Origin: DASSWG01 sp035705295
Lineage (GTDB): Bacteria; Bacteroidota; Bacteroidia; Flavobacteriales; Flavobacteriaceae
DNA: 57,687 nucleotides
Assembly (NCBI GenBank): GCA_035705295.1
Contig: DASSWG010000079.1
Location: 1-57,687, forward strand
Reading direction: 5' to 3'
A model generated the notes under the pieces. That model saw only the letters and a list, made by a program, of their open reading frames with translations. It searched no databases and was not told the DNA's origin. Position numbers and translations under genes: made by a program. The stretch's first letter is position 1. Every line of letters begins with the position of its first letter. Of the stretch, positions 23,983 through 32,595 are shown in pieces.

Positions 23983-25017
23983 TCACCGTTCCCCAAACAA
24001 ATCCAGTTTTTTCAACCAAGCTGTTTTACGTTCCAACAAAAACAATTCCAACACCAAAAAGAAAATCCCAAATCCCAAAAACCATTGAAATTGATCTTTG
24101 TAACCGGCATAGCGTTTGGTTTCGAACTCGGCTTTTTCCACCTTTTGAAGAACTTCTTCCACTTGATTTACTACTTCCAGTGTTTCGGCTCCGTTAATAT
24201 ATTCGCCATTTGCATTTACGGCAATTTTTCTCAAGGTTTCCGGATTCAATTTGGTGATCACCGTTTCGCCTTGGTTGTTTTTTAAATAACGTAAAACCAC
24301 GCCGTTTCGTTTAATGGGGATCGGCGCACCTTTTTCCGTTCCCAAACCAATGGTGAAAATGCGAATGCCGTTTTTCGCGGCCTCTTCGGCAATGTCCTCA
24401 ATTCCACCACGGTGATCTTCCCCATCGCTGATGATGAACAACAATCGATTGGTTTGGCTTTGGTCGTTGTAATAGGTTTTGGCAAGTTGTATCGCTTCTT
24501 TGATCGCCGTTCCTTGGCTGGAAACCATATTGGTGTTCATTCCCTGCAAAAACAATTTTGCAGTTCCGTAATCGGTGGTGATCGGAACTTGCGGAAATGC
24601 GCTTCCGGCGTAGCCGATGATGCCCACCCGGTCGCCTCCGAGGTTGTTGATGATTTCTGTCACCAAACGTTTGGCTTTTTCCAATCGGTTGGGGGCAATG
24701 TCTTCCGCCAACATACTTCTGGAAACATCGATCGCAAAAACAATATCGACCCCTTCGCGTTTTATGGTCTCCAATTCCGTGCCAATTTTCGGATTGGCCA
24801 AAGCGATTATGAAACACAAAATGGCCAACAAAAACACGGTGATTTTTAAAATGGGTTTAAAGGTGGATTTGTCCGGGCTTAGTTTTTTGAACAAATCAGT
24901 GTCCGCAAACTTTTTCTGGGCGCGTTTTTTCCAAAACATAGCCCCAAGAAAAAGCAACAGGATTGCCGGAAGGACCAGCAACAGCCAAAAATAAATCTGT
25001 TCTTCGAATATTAGCAT
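23983..25017 (-). CDS. batB: BatB: VWA-domain membrane protein
   Basis: This 344-residue protein has two transmembrane helices near the N-terminus (IYFWLLLVLPAILLLFLGAMF and KITVFLLAILCFIIALANP). Next is a von Willebrand A domain with an intact MIDAS motif, FAIDVSRSMLAEDI (DxSxS), the conserved GDRVGIIGYAGSAF strand, and LLFIISDGEDH. It ends with a hydrophobic helix (WFLGFGIFFLVLELFLLER). VWA domains bind partners through a metal ion, so BatA and BatB are thought to form a heteromeric membrane complex. The start is 126 bp downstream of the batA stop, the widest gap in the locus apart from those around the DUF58 gene. Confidence 0.9.
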   Translation of the reverse strand: MLIFEEQIYFWLLLVLPAILLLFLGAMFWKKRAQKKFADTDLFKKLSPDKSTFKPILKITVFLLAILCFIIALANPKIGTELETIKREGVDIVFAIDVSRSMLAEDIAPNRLEKAKRLVTEIINNLGGDRVGIIGYAGSAFPQVPITTDYGTAKLFLQGMNTNMVSSQGTAIKEAIQLAKTYYNDQSQTNRLLFIISDGEDHRGGIEDIAEEAAKNGIRIFTIGLGTEKGAPIPIKRNGVVLRYLKNNQGETVITKLNPETLRKIAVNANGEYINGAETLEVVNQVEEVLQKVEKAEFETKRYAGYKDQFQWFLGFGIFFLVLELFLLERKTAWLKKLDLFGER

Positions 25018-25143
25018 TGCTACAAATTAAAGTTCAAATTCCAAGCTCCAAATTCCAAACCCGTCTGTCGGATGGACAGGTTCCAAGCTCCAATCTAACC
25101 ATTTGAGATCAAAAACGTATAGCTCACTTTTCTCATATCTAAC
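25018..25143. other. batA-batB spacer with TTCCAAGCTCCAA words
   Basis: This 126-bp spacer interrupts an otherwise compact locus. It repeats the words ATTCCAA and TTCCAAGCTCCAA (about 25037-25095) and contains an imperfect dyad CTGTC-GGATG-GACAG. No gene or terminator is evident. Confidence 0.5.
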
Positions 25144-26148
25144 TCACACAAAACTCCTAAAAACGGTGAGGCGCAACAAAATTTCCAACAGCAAGAAAAT
25201 TCCGGCCAAAATGACCAACGAGCGGAATTTTTCATCGTAATTATAATACTTGGTTTCTTCAATTTCCGTTTTCTCGAGTTTGTTGATTTCTCCATAGATG
25301 GCTTCCAACTTTTGGTTGTCGGTGGCCCGAAAATATTTGCCCCCGGTGGCATCGGCGATTTGTTGCATCAATTGCTCGTCGATTTCCACTTGCACCCTGC
25401 CGTATTGAAACTGCCCGTTTGGCAAAAGCGCTATCGGTGAAACGGCCATCCCGTTGCTGCCCACGCCAATGGTATAGACTTTAATATCGAATTCGGCCGC
25501 GAGCTCGCTCGCTATTTTTGGATCGATAAACCCGGCGTTGTTCACCCCGTCGGTCAATAAAATGATGACCTTGCTTTTTGCGGTGGAGTTTTTCAGCCGG
25601 TTCACCGCGGTTGCCAAGCCCATTCCGATCGCCGTTCCACCCTGCAACAAATTGCTGTATTCGATTTCTTGAAGGGCGTTCAGCACAATCGATTTATCGG
25701 TCGTGAGCGGGGTTTTGGTATAACTTTCGCCGGCATAGACCACCAAGCCTATGCGGTCGTTCGGACGGTTTTTGATGAATTCCGCCGCGACCTCTTTGAT
25801 GGCTTCCAAGCGGTTCGGTTCCAAATCTTGCGCCAACATACTTGCCGAAACATCAATGGACAAAACAATGTCGATGCCCTTGGTGGTTTTGACCTGCGTG
25901 GTCATGTCAACCGTTCGCGGGCGGGCCATTGCGGTGATCAGCAAGGCCAGGGCAAGTATCCGAAAAACGAACAACACATGCCTGAATTTTGGCAATAGGC
26001 TTTGTTGGGTTTTAAAACCTTGCAAACTGGCCATTTTTACCGCCGGAATTTGTTGGTTCCGTTTCCAAACATACCAAGCAATGGCCAAAGGCAGCAATAA
26101 AAACAGCCAAAACCATTGTGGGTCCTCGAATGTGAAATTTTCGAACAT
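25144..26148 (-). CDS. batA: BatA: VWA-domain membrane protein
   Basis: This 334-residue protein has the same plan as BatB: an N-terminal helix (WFWLFLLLPLAIAWYVW), a second helix (VLFVFRILALALLITAMARP), and a VWA domain. The MIDAS sequence is LSIDVSASMLAQDL, followed by NDRIGLVVYAGESYT and VIILLTDGVNN. A C-terminal helix (SLVILAGIFLLLEILLRLT) closes the protein. The conserved MARPRTVD stretch before the VWA domain is typical of BatA. Its start codon overlaps the stop of the upstream gene by one base (TAATG), implying coupled translation. Confidence 0.9.
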   Translation of the reverse strand: MFENFTFEDPQWFWLFLLLPLAIAWYVWKRNQQIPAVKMASLQGFKTQQSLLPKFRHVLFVFRILALALLITAMARPRTVDMTTQVKTTKGIDIVLSIDVSASMLAQDLEPNRLEAIKEVAAEFIKNRPNDRIGLVVYAGESYTKTPLTTDKSIVLNALQEIEYSNLLQGGTAIGMGLATAVNRLKNSTAKSKVIILLTDGVNNAGFIDPKIASELAAEFDIKVYTIGVGSNGMAVSPIALLPNGQFQYGRVQVEIDEQLMQQIADATGGKYFRATDNQKLEAIYGEINKLEKTEIEETKYYNYDEKFRSLVILAGIFLLLEILLRLTVFRSFV

Positions 26149-27758
26149 TAGTTGCTTTGGGTTTTTAGTTCTACGGAATAAAGGATGCGCGAACTGATTT
26201 TTTCGGCGTATTCATCCTTTTCATTGTAAACCATTAAAATTTGCTGCAATCCGCCGTTGTTTACAAAAGTCAATAAAACATACTTTTTGGCGAGCGTTTC
26301 ATTCGAAGCTTTTGGTGTTAGCGAAAAGCTTCCGCTGGTTTTATTTCCTTCCACGCCCGAGGCCGTGGCAAGGGTTTCTTTTTTTGTAATGATGTTTTTT
26401 GCCCCTTCATTTTCCAATTTGTCAAAAACTAATTCCGCTGCTTTTTCAGGATTCATCGAACTTTGCTTGTTGAGTTGTGCGGTGCTCAATTTCACATAAA
26501 AATCACCCGAAAGTTTTCCACTGGAAAAAGTTTCGAAATTAATGGATTTTGTAGTTGCCGAATCGGATGTTTCGACCCGCACCAACACTTCCGGCGTGGT
26601 GATGCGCACCGGCGGATTTCCATAATCACTGGTGATCCAATCGCCTTCCAGCAATTCTTCGGTAGTGTTACCAAAAACCGCATCCTCAATGTAAGAAACC
26701 CCTTTGGTGGAAATCAAGACCACGGCCAAAATTGCAAGTACCGCTAGTCCTGAGCCTATCCAAATCAGCTTTCTTTTTCGTTGTTGTTTCCGCTCCAGCT
26801 TTTTTCGGTATGCTTCGTCTTTTTGCAATTCTTCTTCCGTGGGTTCGGGAATTCCTTGTTTGGTGTCTTTGATTATTTTTTCAATGTTCCCCCGATCTTC
26901 TTTGGCGGTGATCACGTCGGGTTTGGAACGGGCGAATTTCGCCAAATCGGCCCGTTTTAAAATGCGGTCGAAGTCATCGATGATCGTTTGTTCAATGTTC
27001 AATTTCCCAGCATCTTTTTGCAATTGCAAGCGATCGATCAGTTCGGAGGTGGTGCTTTCCAAAGCGCGGTCATCGACTTGTTCGTCCAAATAACGCCGAG
27101 CGGCATCGGTCAAAACCGAATAATAGTTTTTTATTTCGCGGTTTTCCAACAAGTTTCCCTCGTCCAATTCCTTGAGCGCCAACATTGCTTTTTCAAACGG
27201 CGGAATGTTTTTCTTGGCGGCTACTTTTTTCTTTATGAATTTTAAAATGGCCCAAACAATTGCCGCGAGCAAAACCAAACTTCCCAAAACCCACCAAATC
27301 CAAGTTGGCAGCCGGAACGGATCCGGCACATCGAGCGAAGGCTTGATCGGGTACATTTTTTGTTTGGTGGTATCGACCGCCACGCCGCGAACTTCCACCA
27401 AAAAAGAATCGGTCAAAATTTCGCGGTTGTTTATTTTCACCCGTTGCGGCGGAATCACATAGGTTCCGGAATCGAATTTTGTAAGCGCGTATTCTTTCAA
27501 CAAATGCAACTGCGAACCAGCTTTTGAAGTGTCGATTTTATAGGCTTCCACCAGTTCCAAAGGCGAAAAAGTTTGCTCCCGATCTCTCGGGGGAAAAACC
27601 ACCGTGTTCGACGAATCGGTTTCCACGGAAATGCGATACCGGATTTGCTCTCCTATTTTTATGGTCGCCGTATCGATGGAAGCGGTGATTTCTTGGGCGT
27701 TTGTTGAAAAAGAAAAAAGAATAGCGAATAGAGAATAGAGAAAAAAGGAATGACGCAT
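26148..27758 (-). CDS. BatD-like membrane protein of the Bat locus
   Basis: From the ATG at 27758 this is about 536 residues: a signal peptide (MRHSFFLYSLFAILFSFSTNAQ), then an Ig-like N-terminal domain related to BatD (ITASIDTATIKIGEQIRYRI). A transmembrane helix (WIWWVLGSLVLLAAIVWAIL) precedes a helical cytoplasmic segment, a second helix (IWIGSGLAVLAILAVVLIS) and a C-terminal extracytoplasmic domain. The gene always seen in Bacteroidota between DUF58 and batA has this plan; no standard symbol is agreed. An in-frame start at 27833 would add 25 residues before the signal and is less likely. Confidence 0.75.
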   Translation of the reverse strand: MRHSFFLYSLFAILFSFSTNAQEITASIDTATIKIGEQIRYRISVETDSSNTVVFPPRDREQTFSPLELVEAYKIDTSKAGSQLHLLKEYALTKFDSGTYVIPPQRVKINNREILTDSFLVEVRGVAVDTTKQKMYPIKPSLDVPDPFRLPTWIWWVLGSLVLLAAIVWAILKFIKKKVAAKKNIPPFEKAMLALKELDEGNLLENREIKNYYSVLTDAARRYLDEQVDDRALESTTSELIDRLQLQKDAGKLNIEQTIIDDFDRILKRADLAKFARSKPDVITAKEDRGNIEKIIKDTKQGIPEPTEEELQKDEAYRKKLERKQQRKRKLIWIGSGLAVLAILAVVLISTKGVSYIEDAVFGNTTEELLEGDWITSDYGNPPVRITTPEVLVRVETSDSATTKSINFETFSSGKLSGDFYVKLSTAQLNKQSSMNPEKAAELVFDKLENEGAKNIITKKETLATASGVEGNKTSGSFSLTPKASNETLAKKYVLLTFVNNGGLQQILMVYNEKDEYAEKISSRILYSVELKTQSN

Positions 27759-27943
27759 TTGTTTCCCCTTTTGGGAAAATATCCCTAGAAATCGCATTGA
27801 AACACCTTGTTTATTTTTTCTATAATCAATCATTTAATCCTGAAATCTTTCCTCTCTGTTCTCTATTCTTTTTCCGCTCGCAAAGGCGCAAAGCCGCGAA
27901 GATGACCCACTCATAACTCTGAACTCATAACCCATAACTACTT

Positions 27944-28810
27944 TCAACCCCTACGTTTAAAATACCCCAACAATTTTTTTACATAATTTTCGTCCACCCT
28001 TGTGCTCAAAACCCCGGAACCGCTCCGGTTGAAAATGTCCTTAAAATAGTCGACACGCTCCTTGTAATAGCTGTTGTAATTTCTCCTGACCGATTTTGAT
28101 TGGGTGTTAACCAGCATAAATTCGCCGGTTTCCTGATCTTGCATTTGCACCATTCCCAAATTGGGGATTTCCTTTTCGCGTTGGTCGTACACCCTAATTC
28201 CGGTGACATCGTGTTTTTTGCCGACAATTTTCATGGTGCGTTCGTAATTATCGGCCATAAAATCGGACAACACAAAAACGATGGCTTTCTTTTTCATCAC
28301 ATTGGTCAAAAATCGCAAAGCGTTCGAAAGATCGGTTTTTTTGCTTTTGGGTTGAAACTCGATCAACTCCCGAATAATACGCAACACATGCGAACTTCCC
28401 TTTTTTGGCGGAATGAACAATTCGATTTGGTCACTGAACAAAATCAACCCGATTTTATCGTTGTTTTTGGTGGCGGAAAATGCCAAGGTAGCGGAAATTT
28501 CGGTGATGATGTCTTTTTTGAAATTTTGGGAAGTCCCGAACAATTCCGAACCGGAAACATCCACCAACAACATCATCGTGAGTTCGCGTTCTTCTTCAAA
28601 AACTTTCACAAAAGGTTCGTTGTAGCGCGCGGTCACGTTCCAGTCGATGCTGCGCACATCGTCGCCAAATTGGTATTGCCGCACCTCGCTGAACGTCATT
28701 CCCCTGCCTTTGAACGTGGAATGGTATTCCCCACCAAAAATGTGGTCGCTCAACCGGCGGGTTTTTATTTCAATTTTTCGGACTTTTTTGAGTAACTCCT
28801 TTGTCTCCAT
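27944..28810 (-). CDS. DUF58 domain protein of the MoxR/Bat locus
   Basis: This 288-residue soluble protein has the DUF58 signature DVRSIDWNVTARYNEPFVK (about residues 51-69) and a degenerate VWA-like domain after it (LLVDVSGSELFG, IGLILFSDQIE, AIVFVLSDFM). DUF58 proteins are encoded next to MoxR ATPases and are regarded as partners in assembling VWA-protein complexes. It lies 92 bp downstream of moxR. The spacer between the genes carries TCAGTGATCAGTGATC-like words and no terminator. Confidence 0.9.
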   Translation of the reverse strand: METKELLKKVRKIEIKTRRLSDHIFGGEYHSTFKGRGMTFSEVRQYQFGDDVRSIDWNVTARYNEPFVKVFEEERELTMMLLVDVSGSELFGTSQNFKKDIITEISATLAFSATKNNDKIGLILFSDQIELFIPPKKGSSHVLRIIRELIEFQPKSKKTDLSNALRFLTNVMKKKAIVFVLSDFMADNYERTMKIVGKKHDVTGIRVYDQREKEIPNLGMVQMQDQETGEFMLVNTQSKSVRRNYNSYYKERVDYFKDIFNRSGSGVLSTRVDENYVKKLLGYFKRRG

Positions 28811-28902
28811 TTTTCTTCAGTGATCAGTGATCGGTGATCAGTGTTCAGCGGATTTTAGGGCAACAAGAACTGCCAACTGAACACTGAACACTGCCAACTA
28901 AA

Positions 28903-29907
28903 TCATGGTACTTCAATCTCGTTCACAATTTTGTTGATGAGGTCTTCGGAGGTGACATTTTCGGCCTCGGCTTCGTAGGTGATGCCGATTCGGTGGCGCA
29001 AGACATCGTGCACCACGGCGCGCACATCTTCGGGCACCACATAGCCACGGCGCTTGATAAAGGCATAGCATTTTGCGGCCGTTGCCAAGTTGATGCTTCC
29101 GCGCGGCGAAGCGCCAAAACTGATCAAGGGTTTCAAATCTTTTAGGTGGTAACGTTCTGGATATCGGGTGGCAAAGATAATATCGAGAATGTATTTTTCG
29201 ATTTTTTCGTCCATGTACACTTCGCGGGCGGCATCTTGGGCACGTCTGATCTGCTCCAAGGTGACCACTTGGTTCACGTTTTCAAAAACACCTTTCAGAT
29301 TGGCGCGGATGATCAATTGTTCGTCCTCCATCATGGGATAATCGATGACGGTTTTTAGCATAAACCGGTCCACTTGGGCTTCTGGCAAAGGATAAGTTCC
29401 TTCCTGTTCCACGGGGTTTTGGGTGGCCATTACCAAAAACGGTTCTTCCAACTTAAAGGATTCCTCGCCAATGGTGACTTGTTTTTCCTGCATGGCCTCC
29501 AACAAAGCGGATTGCACTTTTGCCGGTGCCCGGTTGATTTCATCGGCCAGCACGAAATTGGCAAAAATCGGTCCTTTTTTGATGCTGAAATCGTTCACTT
29601 TCATGTTGTAGATCATGGTGCCGACCACATCGGCGGGCAATAAATCCGGGGTGAACTGGATGCGGCTGAATTCGCCATGCACTGCTTTGGAAAGCGTGCT
29701 GATGGCCAAGGTTTTTGCAAGCCCGGGAACGCCTTCGAGCAAAATGTGGCCTTTGCCCAACAGGCCGATCAACAGGCGCTCGACCATGTGTTTTTGCCCC
29801 ACGATGACTTTGCGCATTTCTTGCGACAAAATATCGACAAAGGCACTTTCTTTTTCTATTTTTTCATTTAACCCGGCGATGTCGATCGCTGTGGTGTTTT
29901 CTTCCAT
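28903..29907 (-). CDS. moxR: MoxR family AAA+ ATPase
   Basis: This 334-residue cytoplasmic ATPase from the ATG at 29907 (MEENTTAIDIAGLNEKIEK). It shows Walker A GVPGLAKTL, the RIQFTPDLLPADVVGT segment, Walker B VLADEINRAPAKVQSALLEAM, sensor 1 FLVMATQNPVEQEGTYPLPEAQVDRF, and the C-terminal lid with SFGASPRGSINLATAAK. MoxR ATPases act as chaperone-like factors for VWA-domain proteins, here BatA and BatB. It heads the minus-strand operon that runs to batE. A TATTTTTG box (29969-29976 on the minus strand) is a plausible -7 element. Ten codons upstream of the chosen ATG lack similarity. Confidence 0.93.
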   Translation of the reverse strand: MEENTTAIDIAGLNEKIEKESAFVDILSQEMRKVIVGQKHMVERLLIGLLGKGHILLEGVPGLAKTLAISTLSKAVHGEFSRIQFTPDLLPADVVGTMIYNMKVNDFSIKKGPIFANFVLADEINRAPAKVQSALLEAMQEKQVTIGEESFKLEEPFLVMATQNPVEQEGTYPLPEAQVDRFMLKTVIDYPMMEDEQLIIRANLKGVFENVNQVVTLEQIRRAQDAAREVYMDEKIEKYILDIIFATRYPERYHLKDLKPLISFGASPRGSINLATAAKCYAFIKRRGYVVPEDVRAVVHDVLRHRIGITYEAEAENVTSEDLINKIVNEIEVP

Positions 29908-30075
29908 GATTTTTCGATAATTATTAAAATTCCACAAAACCTACTTTGGGAGGGGAATATCCACTCCTCAAAAATAGGCAATATTCCTAGGGTATTTTTA
30001 TATAAGACGCTTTCTGATAAAAAGTGTTGCAAATTGAAAAAATAATTGTGCAAAAGCTGTTAATAATTGGTTAAA

Positions 30076-30103
30076 AAAGGGCGGCACAAAACGACCGCCC
30101 TTT
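30076..30103 (-). terminator. Terminator after the DUF4382 lipoprotein gene
   Basis: AAAGGGCGG (30076-30084) pairs perfectly with CCGCCCTTT (30095-30103) around a 10-base loop, followed on the minus strand by A/T-rich sequence. It lies 27 bp past the DUF4382 stop codon and separates that gene from the moxR operon. Confidence 0.8.
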
Positions 30104-30129
30104 AATTTTCACCGTATGTGTTCTACTTT

Positions 30130-30927
30130 TTACGGAAAAACCACATCTTCTATTTCCGTGGTGCTTCCCACTTGCACTTCCACGCCGGTGACGACAATGG
30201 GTTCAAGTCCAAGTTCGGAATCGGCTTCGAAGGTCAACGTATAGGTTCCTGCGGGAACTCCGTTCAACATAAAAACGCCATTGGCATCCGTGTAGGCGGA
30301 AATTTCCTCGCTGGTTTCATCGTTCACCGCAGTGACCAAAACCTGAGAGTCGGGCAGTCCGATCACCACACCGCTTATTGCGCCGGTTTCGGCTTCTACG
30401 CTGGCGCGGATCACCGGTTTCAAGCTATAACTTCCGTTTCCTTGCACCACGATGGATTCTTCCACGTCAAAATCCAAGGTGAATTCATAGAAAATCCCGG
30501 CTTCCAATTCTTCATGCACTTGGATTTTCAAACCTGATTGTTGTGCGCTTGGGGTTGCCAACGGATAGGTTTCGCCATTCACCACGACGGAGTTTTCAGT
30601 GCCCAGCACCAAACGGATTTGGCTAATGTCACCCGTGGGAACTTCGTCGTCGGCAAGCAATACACTTGCGCCGCCGGTCAATTCCAACAGGTCATAAACG
30701 CCGGCGTTTACCTCTCCAATAGAGGTTTCGGCTTCTTCGCCGTTGTACTTGACCACAACATCTTGCACATCGACATACACCGCTTCATAATCGCCCGGGG
30801 CGTCTACCAATTTTACTGACATCCGTGCGGTGTCGTTTCCATTTCCGGCATTGTCGTCATCGCTACAGGCCATAAAGGCAAACAAAGACAACACCACCAT
30901 TGATACATTCATTAATTTTTTCATCAT
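30130..30927 (-). CDS. DUF4382 lipoprotein with carboxypeptidase-like regulatory domain
   Basis: This 265-residue protein starts with a lipoprotein signal (VVLSLFAFMACSDDD, lipobox FMAC). The DUF4382 domain follows: ARMSVKLVDAPGDYEAVYVDV and ELTGGASVLLADDEVPTGDISQIRL. Residues ~170-265 form a carboxypeptidase-regulatory-like beta sandwich (GAISGVVIGLPDSQVLV, YTDANGVFMLNGVPAGTYTLTF). It is likely anchored on the outer membrane with an acidic Ser-Asp rich linker, as in surface-exposed lipoproteins of this phylum (CSDDDN after the lipidated Cys resembles an export signal). Ligand unknown. It is a single-gene unit. Confidence 0.88.
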   Translation of the reverse strand: MMKKLMNVSMVVLSLFAFMACSDDDNAGNGNDTARMSVKLVDAPGDYEAVYVDVQDVVVKYNGEEAETSIGEVNAGVYDLLELTGGASVLLADDEVPTGDISQIRLVLGTENSVVVNGETYPLATPSAQQSGLKIQVHEELEAGIFYEFTLDFDVEESIVVQGNGSYSLKPVIRASVEAETGAISGVVIGLPDSQVLVTAVNDETSEEISAYTDANGVFMLNGVPAGTYTLTFEADSELGLEPIVVTGVEVQVGSTTEIEDVVFP

Positions 30928-31281
30928 TGTAAATTTTAAGGTTATGGCAAACTAACTTCATCAAACACGCCAATCGTATGTTCTTAACACTATTTAACCC
31001 GTGGATTAACGATTTTTTAGGGAAAACCCGTACATTTATTTTTCAAACACCCGTTTTTGAACACCTGTTTTTTAGTCCGTAAATTCCTTTGCAACCCGAG
31101 TTGGGAAAAATTTGAATTTCGAATTGAAAATTTATTTAGTCAAATTATAAAGCGAATTGTTTCCATATAAAAAATGAAATGTTGACAATAATTTAAACCA
31201 TTCAAAATGTTGATTTATAGATTTTTAAAAAATAATTTATGAAATGTTGTTAACATTGAACAGAAATCGTTACATTTGAAT
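30928..31281. other. AT-rich divergent intergenic region
   Basis: No gene is seen in these ~350 bp between the divergent DUF4382 and fic genes. TACATTTG (31271-31278) matches the -7 consensus but lies only 3 bp before the fic ATG, so a leaderless start or a coincidence in AT-rich DNA are both possible. Confidence 0.5.
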
Positions 31282-32457
31282 ATGAAAATAAAATCATCTT
31301 TTAATCACTACAATTTACATTTAATACAACCTAGTTTTGATAGTGAACTAACAAATCTTGTTGTGGAATTGGAAGGTCTACGAAATAAAGTATTGAAAGG
31401 AACTACAAGACCATTTATGTTTTTTCAAATTAAAGAAATATTCCATCTTTTAGAAAGTTTGGGTTCAGCAAGAATAGAAGGTAATAATACAACTATCGCA
31501 GAAATTATAGAAACAAGAATAGAAGAAACAAACACAAGAAAAACACCAAATAAAATTGAAATAGACAACCTTCAAAACGCAATGAAATTCATCGATGAAA
31601 ATATTGATGAACATCCAATAAATCAATCATTTATAAGGGAACTTCATAAAATAGTGGTGAAAGATTTACCCTTGCCACCTGAAGGCGAAGGCGATAAAAC
31701 ACCCGGTAAGTACAGAAATTACAGTGTTCAAATTAAAAAATCTTCTCATCAGCCACCTGAACTGGAAAGCCAAGTACAATCTTATATGAATGAATTAGTT
31801 GATTTTATTGAAAAAAATGATTCACCAAAATATGATTTAATTAAAACCGCTATTGCTCATCATAGATTTATGTGGATCCACCCATTTGGTAATGGTAATG
31901 GTCGAACGGGGAGGCTGTTAACCTATGCTATGTTGGTAAAACAAGGGTTCAATATAAAAAGAGGTAAATTGATTAATCCGACGGCTATTTTTTGTCTTGA
32001 TAGGGATTTGTACAACGAAAAGTTATCTATTGCCGATAATGGTAGCGAAATTGGATTGACAGAATGGTGTGAATTTGTTTTAACAGGCTTAAAAAGTGAG
32101 ATTGAAAAAATTGACAAGCTATTAGATTATAAGTTCTTTAGAGAACAAATTGTAATTCCCGCTCTAAAGATATCTTTAGAAAGGAAATTAATTACACCTA
32201 TTGAGGAAAATATCTTAAGATGGACAATTAGTAATAAAAACCAAACAGTAGTAAATAGTGATATTCGGAAAAATGTATTAAAAAACAAAAGCATTCAACA
32301 GATTTCAAATATTATAAAAGGTCTTGTAGAAAGAAAAATGTTAATGCCGTTTAAGGATTCTCCAAGAAAGTATTTTTTGAGATTTGACAATAACTATCTA
32401 TTAAGAGGAATTATGCAAATTTTAAAAGAAAAAGATTTCTTACCATTGCCTGAATAA
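31282..32457 (+). CDS. Fic family protein (class II self-inhibited AMPylase-type)
   Basis: This protein of 391 residues starts at the ATG 31282; an in-frame TTG two codons earlier is possible. The N-terminal Fic_N region is followed by SARIEGNN (about residues 62-69), which fits the class II inhibitory motif (S/T)xxxE(G/N). The catalytic Fic motif HPFGNGNGRTGR (His at ~200) is complete. The C-terminal ~120 residues look like a winged helix. Fic enzymes transfer AMP or other nucleotide moieties to protein hydroxyls; the target here is unknown. The gene is visibly much richer in A and T than both neighbours, which suggests horizontal transfer. Confidence 0.92.
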   Translation: MKIKSSFNHYNLHLIQPSFDSELTNLVVELEGLRNKVLKGTTRPFMFFQIKEIFHLLESLGSARIEGNNTTIAEIIETRIEETNTRKTPNKIEIDNLQNAMKFIDENIDEHPINQSFIRELHKIVVKDLPLPPEGEGDKTPGKYRNYSVQIKKSSHQPPELESQVQSYMNELVDFIEKNDSPKYDLIKTAIAHHRFMWIHPFGNGNGRTGRLLTYAMLVKQGFNIKRGKLINPTAIFCLDRDLYNEKLSIADNGSEIGLTEWCEFVLTGLKSEIEKIDKLLDYKFFREQIVIPALKISLERKLITPIEENILRWTISNKNQTVVNSDIRKNVLKNKSIQQISNIIKGLVERKMLMPFKDSPRKYFLRFDNNYLLRGIMQILKEKDFLPLPE

Positions 32458-32595
32458 AAACGTTTGCCAACAGAAGCTAGGCACCATGCAGAAGAAATAG
32501 ATTCGGTTGATAAACTACAAAAAGTTGTGTTTTTTGTTTTTCAAAAGAACAATACGAACCAAAAAGCCTCGTCCTGCGCATAGCCAAGGTACATT

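Noticed and set aside
27908..27945. Possible binding-site array ACTCATAAC before the DUF58 3' end
   Set aside because: It lies downstream of the DUF58 stop and belongs to the general class of word-repeat spacers, so a specific regulatory role is unsupported.
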